From Paenibacillus ihbetae (GTDB lineage: Bacteria; Bacillota; Bacilli; Paenibacillales; Paenibacillaceae): 64,000 nt of DNA. Shown here one piece after another: positions 42,867 through 51,500 of the stretch; position 1 is the first letter of the stretch; the number at the start of each line of letters is the position of its first letter. The stretch is from NCBI RefSeq assembly GCF_002741055.1, contig NZ_CP016809.1:5372501-5436500 (forward strand), in the 5' to 3' direction. The notes below the pieces were generated by a model. It had not been told where the DNA came from and searched no databases. It saw nothing but the letters and a program-made list of their open reading frames with translations. The position numbers and the translations under genes were made by a program.

Positions 42867-43937
42867 CTATAGGAACAGCTTGCCCGCCAATCCGCAGACA
42901 ATACCGAGGATCACGACGGAGCCCGCCACAAACCACAGCACCTTGCGTGGGAAGGATCGTCTTACCATGAACAAGGACGGAAGACTGATCGCCGGCAGCG
43001 TCAAAAGAAGAGCCGCGGCCGGTCCGGTTCCGAGGCCAGCTGCCATAAAGGCCTGGATGATCGGAATCTCCGCTGCCGTCGGGATGACGAAGAGCATGCC
43101 CATCACGGCAAAGAACATGATCGCCAGGATGCCGCCGCCGGCAGCTTCACCGAGCTGAGGGAACATCCATGCCTGCAGCGCGCCGAGCAGCAGCACGGCA
43201 ATGAAGTACGAAGGGACGACCCGGATGACCATGTCGGCAATGCTCGACATCCAGCGTTTCCAGAGCGGAGGGTGATCGGCTTCGTCAGGCTGCTCCGCGG
43301 CGTCGATCTCGACAGGAGCTGCTTCCTTCGAGATCCGGTTGGCCAGGTAGCTGATGCCAAAGGTCAGAAGGATCCCGAACACGAGCCGCAGCAGCGTGAA
43401 TTTCCAGGACAGCACAAAGGTCATGAACACGAGTGTGGCCGGGTTTATCGTCGGATTCCCGATCCAGAAGGCGAGCGCGGAGCCAACGGATACCTTCTTC
43501 TTGCGCAAGCCGACCGCGATTGGAGCTGCGCAGCAGGAGCACATCATGCCCGGTATGGATGCCAGGCCGCCGATCGCTGTGCTGCCGAAGCTGGATTTGC
43601 CCAGCACGCGCAGAAGCCAGCCTTGCGGAAGCAGCGATTGCACGAGGCTTCCCAGCAATATGCCGAGCACGGCGGCTTTCCATACGGCTTTAAAGTAAGT
43701 AACGGCATAGTCCCAGGCGGCTTGCCAAGACGGCAAGGCGTTATCCGGCTGAAAGCTCAGGATGGATGAGCCGATACTGTGATCTACGATCGCTTTAAGG
43801 GCTTTATTGTAATACGGCCACCATTTTACGTAAGTCAGTCCTGCCGCCGCGATGATGATAAACAGGACGATGAACCAAACCGTTTTTCTTCGGTCCGTAT
43901 GATGAAGCGGCATTCTGCCATCATTGGTATGCGTCAT
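42867..43937 (-). CDS. Permease of the ArsP/DUF318 family
   Basis: A 356-residue membrane protein with eight or more hydrophobic segments and the family's cysteine motif PGMMCSCCAAPIAVGLRKKK (Cys133, Cys135, Cys136), then FWIGNPTINPATLVF. Members related to ArsP export organoarsenicals; others in this family have unknown substrates. A charged cytoplasmic loop separates the two halves. ATG 43937 is preferred because GGAGGA precedes it at the right distance; ATG 43976 would add 13 residues. It diverges from selD, sharing the upstream region 43938-44259. Confidence 0.78.
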   Translation of the reverse strand: MTHTNDGRMPLHHTDRRKTVWFIVLFIIIAAAGLTYVKWWPYYNKALKAIVDHSIGSSILSFQPDNALPSWQAAWDYAVTYFKAVWKAAVLGILLGSLVQSLLPQGWLLRVLGKSSFGSTAIGGLASIPGMMCSCCAAPIAVGLRKKKVSVGSALAFWIGNPTINPATLVFMTFVLSWKFTLLRLVFGILLTFGISYLANRISKEAAPVEIDAAEQPDEADHPPLWKRWMSSIADMVIRVVPSYFIAVLLLGALQAWMFPQLGEAAGGGILAIMFFAVMGMLFVIPTAAEIPIIQAFMAAGLGTGPAAALLLTLPAISLPSLFMVRRSFPRKVLWFVAGSVVILGIVCGLAGKLFL

Positions 43938-44059
43938 ATTCAAGATTCCTCCGATATATCTGGGATGATAAAACATTTAACATACTCCAATCGACTAGTA
44001 TACCATAAATCAAGCATAAGGAACGAATAAATTCGGGAAGCAGATCCCGAACTCCGGAT

Positions 44060-44088
44060 TAGACTTCCTGCGGTTGATTTTTTATAAT
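44060..44088 (+). promoter_or_regulatory. Promoter of selD-mnmH
   Basis: TAGACT (44060-44065), 17-base spacer, TATAAT (44083-44088). Transcription should start near 44095, directly before the structured leader. Confidence 0.55.
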
Positions 44089-44102
44089 ATAAGATAGGAT
44101 TT

Positions 44103-44200
44103 TGCAACATCCTGAAGTAAATGCGTAGCGCAATAAACGAAATTGCTTTTCCCCGGAGTCCTTGAGCTGTGTTCGGCACCTCATATCCGGGGTTGTTGCA
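44103..44200 (+). ncRNA. Candidate structured leader RNA of selD-mnmH
   Basis: A closing stem TGCAACA (44103-44109) with TGTTGCA (44194-44200) encloses a strong hairpin CCCCGGA (44151-44157) with TCCGGGG (44186-44192). This is topped by GAG/CTC pairing and a TTCGG-type loop, and a small GCAAT/ATTGC stem lies on the 5' side. The closing stem begins within about 10 bases of the predicted transcript start. I cannot match it to a known riboswitch class, and no terminator follows. Confidence 0.4.
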
Positions 44201-44259
44201 TGTTGAATCCCTAACGGGGGAAGCTGCCGTAATATATATAATGAAGGGAAGTCCTAGAA

Positions 44260-45312
44260 ATGAGTCAATCCGACAAAATAAAGCTCACCTCTTATTCCTC
44301 CAAGGGCGGCTGCGGCTGCAAGATCGGCCCGGCCGACTTGGCCCAGGTTATACGCAAGCTGCCCCAAGCGGAGCCGGATCCGAATTTGCTCGTCGGGCTG
44401 GACACGAGCGACGATGCGGGCGTTTATCGTCTTACGGATGACCTCGCCATGGTGCAGACGGTCGATTTCTTCACGCCGATCGTTGACGATCCTTACGATT
44501 TCGGGCAAGTGGCCGCGGCCAATGCCATCAGCGACATTTATGCGATGGGCGGCAAGCCGCTGACGGCGCTGAATATTGTGGCCTTTCCGATCTCGACGCT
44601 GGACAAGCAGATTTTGGCCGACATCCTTCGCGGTGCGGCCGATAAGCTGAAGGAAGCGGGCGTTACGCTGGTCGGCGGTCATTCGATCGATGACAAGGAG
44701 CCGAAGTTCGGCTTGGCCGTTACGGGCACCGTGCATCCGGATAAGATCAGAACGAATGCCGGCGCCAAGCCCGGCGATGCCCTGATCTTGACCAAGCCGA
44801 TCGGCGTCGGCATTATGTCCAGCTCCATGAAGAAGGATTTGCTTAGCGATGAAGAGATCCGCCGAGTCACGGCAGTCATGGCTGCTTTAAACAAAACCGC
44901 CGCTGAAATCATGGAGCCGTATCAAGTCCATGCGTGCACGGACGTTACCGGCTTCGGACTCCTTGGCCATACGCTGGAAATGGCGAAGGGAAGCGGAGCG
45001 GGAATCCGGATTATCAAATCCGCCGTGCCGATGCTGGAGCGGGTAAGGGAGCTTGCCGAACTCGGCGTCATTCCGGGAGGAACGAAGAACAATTTCGACC
45101 ATGTGAAGGATTCCGTTGATTTTCCGGCCGGAATGGACCAGTACGACAAGTGGATCCTGAGTGATGCCGTCACATCCGGAGGACTTCTCATCGCGGTGGA
45201 AGGCTCCCAGGCGGATGCGCTTCTTCAAGAGCTTCTGGCTGCGGGCCTCGAGGCCGGCCGGATCGGAGAGGTCGTTTCCGAGCATGGCGGACGGATCTCG
45301 GTTGAATGGTAA
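44260..45312 (+). CDS. selD: Selenide, water dikinase
   Basis: A 350-residue enzyme that makes selenophosphate from selenide and ATP. The N-terminal glycine-rich loop GGCGCKIGP carries the catalytic cysteine (Cys18) and Lys21; it is a cysteine form, not a selenocysteine form. DDAGVYRLTDDLAMVQTVDF and LVGGHSIDDKEPKFGLAVTG are characteristic. The start ATG 44260 follows GAAGGGAAG. It is paired with mnmH 48 bases downstream, so its selenophosphate is destined at least for tRNA selenation. Confidence 0.93.
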   Translation: MSQSDKIKLTSYSSKGGCGCKIGPADLAQVIRKLPQAEPDPNLLVGLDTSDDAGVYRLTDDLAMVQTVDFFTPIVDDPYDFGQVAAANAISDIYAMGGKPLTALNIVAFPISTLDKQILADILRGAADKLKEAGVTLVGGHSIDDKEPKFGLAVTGTVHPDKIRTNAGAKPGDALILTKPIGVGIMSSSMKKDLLSDEEIRRVTAVMAALNKTAAEIMEPYQVHACTDVTGFGLLGHTLEMAKGSGAGIRIIKSAVPMLERVRELAELGVIPGGTKNNFDHVKDSVDFPAGMDQYDKWILSDAVTSGGLLIAVEGSQADALLQELLAAGLEAGRIGEVVSEHGGRISVEW

Positions 45313-45360
45313 GCGGGCAGGGACTGCTTGCAGGCTAATCGATATAAGGAGCGAACAGAC

Positions 45361-46413
45361 ATGTTTCAAGACATCACGGTAGAAGAACTTATTGAACTTC
45401 AGCGGAACAAGAAGCTGACATTGATCGATGTCCGTTCCCCTTCCGAATATGCGGATGCGACCATTCCCGGGAGTCTGAATATCCCGGTATTCAATGATGA
45501 GGAACGGGCCGAAATCGGTACGTTGTACAAGCAGGTCGGGGTTGATGCGGCGAAGGAGCGCGGGCTGGCGATCATGTCCGCGAAGCTGCCCGCGTTTGTG
45601 AAGCAGTTCAAAGAAATCGAGGGTGATAAAGCGGTATATTGCTGGCGCGGAGGCATGCGGAGCCGTACCGCTGCCACCGTGCTTTCCCTGATGGATATCC
45701 ATGTCAGCCGGATTACGGGCGGAATCAAGGCATACCGCAAGTACGTGCTGGATACGATGGAGACCCTGAGGCTACCTTCCGCATCCTTCGTGCTGCACGG
45801 GCTGACGGGAACAGGCAAGACAGCGGTGCTCCAACAGCTGCAGGAAGAAGGCTACCCGGTGCTTGATCTGGAGGGACTGGCCGGGCACCGCGGCTCGATC
45901 TTCGGCCACATCGGCCTCGATGCGAGCAATCAGAAGTCGTTTGACGCCAAGCTGTTCGAGCGGTTGAAACAGCTGGAGCATGCACCGTATATGGTGTTTG
46001 AAGCAGAAAGCAAGCGCATCGGCAAGATTGTCGTTCCCGATTTTATCATGCAGATGAAGGAGAAAGGGACCGCGATTGTACTGGAGCTTCCGATGGAGGA
46101 GCGCATTCGCCAAATTATGGAGGACTATCGGCCCGAGGCGTATCAGCAACAATATCTGGAGGCGTATCGTCTGATCAAAGGGCGCATCCATACGCCGATC
46201 GCTGCCGAAATCGGAAAGCATCTTGAGGAAGGGCGATTTGCCGAAGGAATCCGGATGCTGCTGGAGCATTATTACGATCCGAAATACAACTATACCGCAA
46301 GCCAGTATCAAGACAGCGAGCCGATTACGGTGTCGGTAAGGAGCGTAAACGAAGCGGCGGAAGCCGTGAAGGAAATTTTGACAAAGCGCGGTCAGCTAAA
46401 AACCGGTGCATAG
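45361..46413 (+). CDS. mnmH: tRNA 2-selenouridine synthase
   Basis: A 350-residue two-domain protein. The rhodanese domain (1-125) has LIDVRSPSEYADATIPGS and the active Cys94 in YCWRGGMRSR. The P-loop domain has GLTGTGKT at 147-154. It replaces the sulfur of 2-thiouridine at the tRNA wobble position with selenium, through a geranylated intermediate, using selenophosphate from SelD. ATG 45361 follows AAGGAGCG; an upstream in-frame start is less well supported. No selA or selB is in the window. Confidence 0.92.
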   Translation: MFQDITVEELIELQRNKKLTLIDVRSPSEYADATIPGSLNIPVFNDEERAEIGTLYKQVGVDAAKERGLAIMSAKLPAFVKQFKEIEGDKAVYCWRGGMRSRTAATVLSLMDIHVSRITGGIKAYRKYVLDTMETLRLPSASFVLHGLTGTGKTAVLQQLQEEGYPVLDLEGLAGHRGSIFGHIGLDASNQKSFDAKLFERLKQLEHAPYMVFEAESKRIGKIVVPDFIMQMKEKGTAIVLELPMEERIRQIMEDYRPEAYQQQYLEAYRLIKGRIHTPIAAEIGKHLEEGRFAEGIRMLLEHYYDPKYNYTASQYQDSEPITVSVRSVNEAAEAVKEILTKRGQLKTGA

Positions 46414-46460
46414 TGGTCTCGTATGGTTCGCAAAAGCTTATTTTTAGCAGGATAATTGGA

Positions 46461-46534
46461 CGGACCACAGCGGTTAATGGATGATCGGGAATAACATGTT
46501 GAGCCATGAATAATTGCCGCGGTGGTCCGTTTTT
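46461..46534 (+). terminator. Terminator of selD-mnmH
   Basis: CGGACCACAGCGG (46461-46473) pairs with CCGCGGTGGTCCG (46517-46529), one mismatch, with a 43-base loop and five T residues. In the rest of the gap to 46792 a TATGAT box with TG extension (46731-46736) may be the -10 of the PAP2 gene. Confidence 0.75.
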
Positions 46535-46792
46535 CTTGATCCTGGCGATATGTCCGCATGACAGAGCACGCCTTCGGTCGCCCTTACCTGGAGCGGATGC
46601 TTAAGCCATCCTTTCAGGAAGGGCGATTGTTTCTTTTAACGGGGTGTATTCCGCCGTGATTTGACAAAGACTATGAAAATATCGGGAAGAACAGATCCTT
46701 AAGCTCCTTTTCTTCATGTCAGGAACATGGTATGATCTTGATTCGCCCATTTGTCTCGGATACGATTCCATACGTTTAAAAGGAGAACGGCT

Positions 46793-47482
46793 ATGGTGCA
46801 GGAACAATTAAATCGGCTGCGGATGCGAAGGCGGTGGATTGATTTCATCTCGCTATGTGCTTTATTAGCGTTCGTACTCTTGGCCGCTCTAGTGAAGCAC
46901 AAGCGAATAGATGATTGGGACCATGCGATCAGTCGATATATTCAAAGCTTCGAACAGCCGTGGATTACGGATATCGCAGTCTGGCTTTCTTTTATCGGTT
47001 CCAGGGATGCGATTATCGTTCTGTGCCTGATTACGGTAGCTTTGCAGTACATGCTGCTCAAGCATCGAACAGAGATTTTTCTGCTCATCGGGGTCATTAT
47101 CGGCTCCTCGATTCTGAATCTTCTACTGAAGCTTGCGTTCCAGCGGATGAGACCGGATATTCACCGATTGATTGAGGTAACCGGCTACAGCTTTCCCAGC
47201 GGTCATTCGATGGTTGCCTTCTCATTCTATGGTGTTTTGGCCTATTTGCTATGGAGGCATATCGAGGCGGGAAGAGGCCGGATCGTGCTGGTCGTTTTTG
47301 CTGTCCTTATGATCGGGAGCATCGGTTTGAGCAGGGTCTATCTTGGTGTACATTATCCCAGCGACATCGTTGGGGGGTATTTGGCTGCGTGCTTCTGGTT
47401 AGCCATGTCGGTCGGACGGTATGAAAGGTTCACGGACCGGTCCCGTCGAAAGGCTGCCGGAATAATCCGCGGGTCCAGCTAG
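46793..47482 (+). CDS. PAP2-family membrane phosphatase
   Basis: A 229-residue membrane protein with the three PAP2 motifs: KLAFQRMRP, YSFPSGHSM and SRVYLGVHYPSDIVGG, placed between membrane helices so that the active site faces outside. Bacterial members dephosphorylate undecaprenyl pyrophosphate or phosphatidylglycerol phosphate. ATG 46793 has AAAGGAGAACG upstream and is chosen over the longer frame. The exact lipid substrate cannot be decided. Confidence 0.85.
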   Translation: MVQEQLNRLRMRRRWIDFISLCALLAFVLLAALVKHKRIDDWDHAISRYIQSFEQPWITDIAVWLSFIGSRDAIIVLCLITVALQYMLLKHRTEIFLLIGVIIGSSILNLLLKLAFQRMRPDIHRLIEVTGYSFPSGHSMVAFSFYGVLAYLLWRHIEAGRGRIVLVVFAVLMIGSIGLSRVYLGVHYPSDIVGGYLAACFWLAMSVGRYERFTDRSRRKAAGIIRGSS

Positions 47483-47646
47483 CCATCCGTCGAGTCCGGC
47501 ATCCGGCGCGCATGTATATCGAATGGCAAAAAAGGTAATTCAAGTCATAGCGTTTCTTGTGAAGGAGTATGTATCATTGTGTTCATTGCTGAGTTTAATA
47601 GGTGTGGCATGAGGTTTAATGATGTAACAGATAAGGAGGGCTGCCT

Positions 47647-48705
47647 ATGGCATTCGGAGCAAGAATGTTCAAAACCGGTCTCGCCGTAACCTTGGCGTTG
47701 TACATGGCGATGCTGCTGGATTTCAAGTCGCCGGTCGTTGCCGCAATCGCTGCCATATTCGCCATGCAGCCTTCGATTTACCGATCGTGGAGATACTTCC
47801 TGGATCAGCTGCAGACAAGCACGCTTGGAGCGATTCTGGCTATGCTTGGCGGCTATTTCCTGTCCAATCAGCCGATATCGGTCGGTTTGATCTGTATTGT
47901 CGTCATTATGATCTGTATGAAGCTGAAGATGGGAGAAACGATTGGACTTACTCTGGTTACGGTTATCTCGGTCATGGAGGCTTCCGGTCAATGGGATTTT
48001 GCCTTGAACCGGTTCATATTAACGCTTATTGGAATTATATCTGCCTTCCTCATTAATATTCTCGTCTTTCCGCCCAAACCGAAGGAGCAATACATTACGC
48101 GAATTCATACGGTTTTCGGGAAAATGTCGCTCCTCCTGCGCACGGCAATATCCCACGAGATGAAGGATTCGGTGTACCGCGCGGAGAAGAAGGAACTCGA
48201 GTCGGCGATTAAATCGTTATCCGACAAATACAACTTGTTTGAAGAGGAGCAGAAGAAGCTGAAGCGGGCAAAATACAGCCAGGCGCGACAGCTTGTGGTG
48301 TATAAGCAGCTGCTTCAATCGCTCCGCAAGGGCTTCGAGGTGCTGGATGCGGTGGAGAACCATTATTTTCAAGCCGAGCGCACGGAGGCGATCGATCAGC
48401 AGTTTGATGCCAATTTGGAGCGCTTGATGAAGTACCATGAGCACATCTTATGGAAATTCGAGGGCAAACTGAAGCCGAACGAGGATGAAGCCGAGACGAT
48501 GGTGGAGAACAATGAGGAGTTCATGGCGCAAGTCATGTGCGGCCCTGGAGGAGAACCGGGCGGGCTTCGTCTTTCCGTGGTTGCCGCAGCGATGTATGAT
48601 TACGGGTACCAGCTGGATCGTCTGAATCGGGTAGCGGAGCATGTGGAACGCGTGGTGGAGGATGACGGGCAGGAGGAGCCTTTGTTTTCATGGCTGAAAA
48701 AATAA
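47647..48705 (+). CDS. Aromatic acid exporter family protein (ArAE_1/DUF939)
   Basis: A 352-residue protein. The first half contains about six short membrane segments with the family segment SPVVAAIAAIFAMQPSIYRS near 28-47. The second half (from about 150) is a long helical, charged cytoplasmic domain with coiled-coil character (NLFEEEQKKLKRAKYSQARQ). This is the architecture of YqjA/YgaE-like ArAE_1 proteins; their transport substrates are not established. It starts at ATG 47647 behind AAGGAGGG. Confidence 0.8.
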   Translation: MAFGARMFKTGLAVTLALYMAMLLDFKSPVVAAIAAIFAMQPSIYRSWRYFLDQLQTSTLGAILAMLGGYFLSNQPISVGLICIVVIMICMKLKMGETIGLTLVTVISVMEASGQWDFALNRFILTLIGIISAFLINILVFPPKPKEQYITRIHTVFGKMSLLLRTAISHEMKDSVYRAEKKELESAIKSLSDKYNLFEEEQKKLKRAKYSQARQLVVYKQLLQSLRKGFEVLDAVENHYFQAERTEAIDQQFDANLERLMKYHEHILWKFEGKLKPNEDEAETMVENNEEFMAQVMCGPGGEPGGLRLSVVAAAMYDYGYQLDRLNRVAEHVERVVEDDGQEEPLFSWLKK

Positions 48706-48771
48706 GGGGGCGGCGGGTTCCATTGAGCCCGCTTCGAACCTGACCGGGATGAAGAGGTCAAGGCAAGCAGC

Positions 48772-48796
48772 AAAAAAGCCGGCTTCGCAGCCGGCT
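48772..48796 (-). terminator. Hairpin with T tract on the minus strand
   Basis: AGCCGGC (48777-48783) pairs with GCCGGCT (48790-48796). The run of six A at 48772-48777 makes this an intrinsic terminator only when read on the minus strand, although both neighbouring genes are on the plus strand. Confidence 0.55.
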
Positions 48797-48815
48797 CCTA
48801 ATGTTCATTCTAATA

Positions 48816-48890
48816 TTGATTCCATCTCATCACACTGCTATAATAAGCAATGGTCTGTCATTAATAAGACATAAATGGTCATAATATGAC
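48816..48890 (+). promoter_or_regulatory. helD promoter with two palindromes
   Basis: TTGATT (48816-48821), 17-base spacer, TATAAT (48839-48844) with TGC extension. Just downstream lie TGTC-ATTAATAA-GACA (48856-48871) and the perfect palindrome GTCATAATATGAC (48878-48890), good operator candidates overlapping the initial transcript. Confidence 0.65.
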
Positions 48891-48948
48891 AATTATATTG
48901 TAACACATATTTCTTACGCTGTCAACCAGTAGATTAGGGGGATGAGCC

Positions 48949-51282
48949 ATGGCTATCAGCGAACAGGATTGGCAAGAGGAACAAGGGCGAGTTACAGAGG
49001 TTACGGGAAAGATCGGAAGGAAAATTTCGGAGTTAGAAGCTGATGTCGGAGGGATTCGCGAGGAAGTCATCGAAATGCGGAAGGACTTCTGGGACGAGGT
49101 AACCGTAAACTTCAGCAACCCCGATGATTTGGGCGAGACGTCAACGAACCTGAGGCAGCAATCCCAGGTGTTGTCGGAACGGGAACGCGCCCATCTGCAA
49201 TCAAGCAAGCTGCTCAAGAAATACCGGAAGCTTGTCGATTCCCCTTATTTCGGACGGATTGATTTCCGGGAAGACGGATGGCCGGAGACGGAGTCGATCT
49301 ATTTGGGAACAGGCTCCTTCCTGGACGAGGATATGGAGTCCTTCCTGGTATATGACTGGCGGGCGCCGATTTCCAGTCTGTATTATGATGGGGCGCCGGG
49401 ACCTGCGCAGTACGAGACGCCTTCGGGCATGGTGACCGGAGAGATGCTGCTGAAGCGTCAGTTTGTCATCCATGATGCCAAAATCCAGGTGCTGTTTGAT
49501 ACCGGCATGACCATCGGCGACGAGCTTCTCCAGCAGGTGCTCAGCCATAGCGCGGACGACCGGATGAAATCCATCGTAGCCACGATTCAAAAAGAGCAAA
49601 ATGCGGTCATCCGCAACGATAAAACGCGCATGCTCATTGTCCAAGGGGCGGCAGGCAGCGGAAAGACCTCGGCTGCCCTGCAGCGGGTCGCTTACCTGTT
49701 GTATAAATATCGGGAGACGCTGAGAGCGGATCAGATGATCCTGTTCTCGCCCAACCCGCTCTTCAACAGTTATGTATCCACCGTTCTGCCTGAGCTGGGC
49801 GAGGACAATATGCAGCAGACGACGTTTCAGTCTTATCTCGAGTTTCGGCTGGGCAAGGAGTTTGATCTGGAGGATGTGTTCACCCAGACGGAAAACCTCC
49901 TTAACGAGGAGGATTCGCCGGAGTATAAAGCCCGGCTTGAAGGCATCGCCTTCAAGTCCTCGGGGACATATCTGGATACGATTCGACGGTACAAGGAATT
50001 GCTCGAGAAGGAAGGAATGCTCTTCAAACCGGCGGTGTTCCAAGGCAAAGTGATCGTCAGCTCCGATGAGATGGCGGCACAGTTCTACAGCTATGACGCT
50101 GCCGTCAAGCTGGCCGGCCGCATTGATCTCATGAAGGAATGGCTGCTGAAGCGGCTGTCCGAGTTCGCCCAGGAAGAGAAAAGCGCGCCTTGGGTCGAAG
50201 AGAAGATCGACCTGCTTGATTTGGAGGACTATCAAAGGGCTTTCCAGACGATGCGGAGGAAGCAGAACCGTAAGGAAACGACGTTTGACGATTTTGACAA
50301 GGAGCGGGATATTCTGGCCAAAATGGTCGTCAGCGACAGCCTGAAGCCGATCCGGCGCTGGATTAAGCGGTATCGGTACGTCGATGTAACGGGCATGTAC
50401 CGCAAGCTGTTCCAGGACGAAGCGTTATTCCGCCGGGCTGCCGGAAACACGGCTTCATTGCCGCCGTATTGGGAGCAGATCTGTCATCTCACCGTTCAGG
50501 CATTGAATGAGAAACGGCTGATGTATGAAGATGCAACGCCGTTCCTCTATCTGAAGGAGCTGCTTCAAGGCTTCCGGACCAACACGTCGATCCGGCATGT
50601 CATCGTCGACGAGGTTCAGGATTATTCAGCCTTTCAGCTGGAATTCCTGAAACGGCTGTTCCCAAGAGCGAAGATGACGGTGCTGGGGGACTTGAACCAG
50701 GCGATCTATGCGCATGGCGAGGCGCTTGGAAGTTTGGAAAACCTGGTCAGCCTGTACGGTGAAGAAGAGACCGAGGTCATTAATCTGACCCAGAGCTATC
50801 GCTCAACGCACGAAATCGTGGAATTTACGCGCCGGATGATACCCGGAGGGGACCGGATCGTTCCTTTTAATCGCAGCGGTGAGGCACCGCAGGTCATCCC
50901 AGTGAAGGATGAGGCAGCCCTTAAGCAGGCGGTAATCCAAGACATCGCCGAGCTTCATGCCCAAGGCTATGAATATGTCGCGGTCATTTGCCGGACGGAT
51001 GAGGAGAGCCGGCGCGTGCACCGGGAGCTGTCGGAGAGCGTTCAGGTCCGACTCATCACCAAGAACACGCCGGCCTTTGAGAAAGGAACGCTTGTCGTTC
51101 CGGCCTATCTGGCTAAAGGGGTAGAATTTGACGCGGTGATCATCTATAACGGCTCGGAGGGAGTATACCGGCGGGAGAGTGACCGGAAGCTGTTCTATAC
51201 GGCATGCACGCGAGCCATGCACCGGCTTCACATTTACCATATCGGCGAGAAGAGCCGCTTTATCCCGGATGCAGCAAATTAG
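48949..51282 (+). CDS. helD: RNA polymerase recycling motor HelD
   Basis: A 777-residue UvrD-like superfamily 1 ATPase of the Bacillus HelD class. The N-terminal coiled-coil arm (about 1-90) is the part that enters the RNA polymerase channel. Walker A GAAGSGKT is at 233-240; HVIVDEVQDYSAFQLEFL is motif II, and LTQSYRSTHEIVEFT and AYLAKGVEFDAVIIYN are later helicase motifs. HelD removes stalled or non-productive RNA polymerase from nucleic acid using ATP. Length matches the family. ATG 48949 follows AGGGGGATGAG. Confidence 0.9.
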   Translation: MAISEQDWQEEQGRVTEVTGKIGRKISELEADVGGIREEVIEMRKDFWDEVTVNFSNPDDLGETSTNLRQQSQVLSERERAHLQSSKLLKKYRKLVDSPYFGRIDFREDGWPETESIYLGTGSFLDEDMESFLVYDWRAPISSLYYDGAPGPAQYETPSGMVTGEMLLKRQFVIHDAKIQVLFDTGMTIGDELLQQVLSHSADDRMKSIVATIQKEQNAVIRNDKTRMLIVQGAAGSGKTSAALQRVAYLLYKYRETLRADQMILFSPNPLFNSYVSTVLPELGEDNMQQTTFQSYLEFRLGKEFDLEDVFTQTENLLNEEDSPEYKARLEGIAFKSSGTYLDTIRRYKELLEKEGMLFKPAVFQGKVIVSSDEMAAQFYSYDAAVKLAGRIDLMKEWLLKRLSEFAQEEKSAPWVEEKIDLLDLEDYQRAFQTMRRKQNRKETTFDDFDKERDILAKMVVSDSLKPIRRWIKRYRYVDVTGMYRKLFQDEALFRRAAGNTASLPPYWEQICHLTVQALNEKRLMYEDATPFLYLKELLQGFRTNTSIRHVIVDEVQDYSAFQLEFLKRLFPRAKMTVLGDLNQAIYAHGEALGSLENLVSLYGEEETEVINLTQSYRSTHEIVEFTRRMIPGGDRIVPFNRSGEAPQVIPVKDEAALKQAVIQDIAELHAQGYEYVAVICRTDEESRRVHRELSESVQVRLITKNTPAFEKGTLVVPAYLAKGVEFDAVIIYNGSEGVYRRESDRKLFYTACTRAMHRLHIYHIGEKSRFIPDAAN

Positions 51283-51311
51283 AAGAGCGGATTTCCTCCG
51301 CCAGTAACCTA

Positions 51312-51352
51312 AGAGGTTGATGTGCCAAGCCAGGCCGTCAGCCTCTTTTTTT
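51312..51352 (+). terminator. Terminator of helD
   Basis: AGAGGTTGA (51312-51320) pairs with TCAGCCTCT (51338-51346), one G-U pair, followed by seven T residues. Confidence 0.8.
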
Positions 51353-51500
51353 ATAAAAACATTTGGCCAGTGGACAATAAATTTGAAGTTTTTCGCAAGT
51401 TTTGCGTTTCATCCGCCTGATCCACTATTCATTTCGCGGGCTTTTTTGCCGAAAAAAACCTTGGGAATATAAATTCATACAAAAGGTCGGGTGCTCACGG

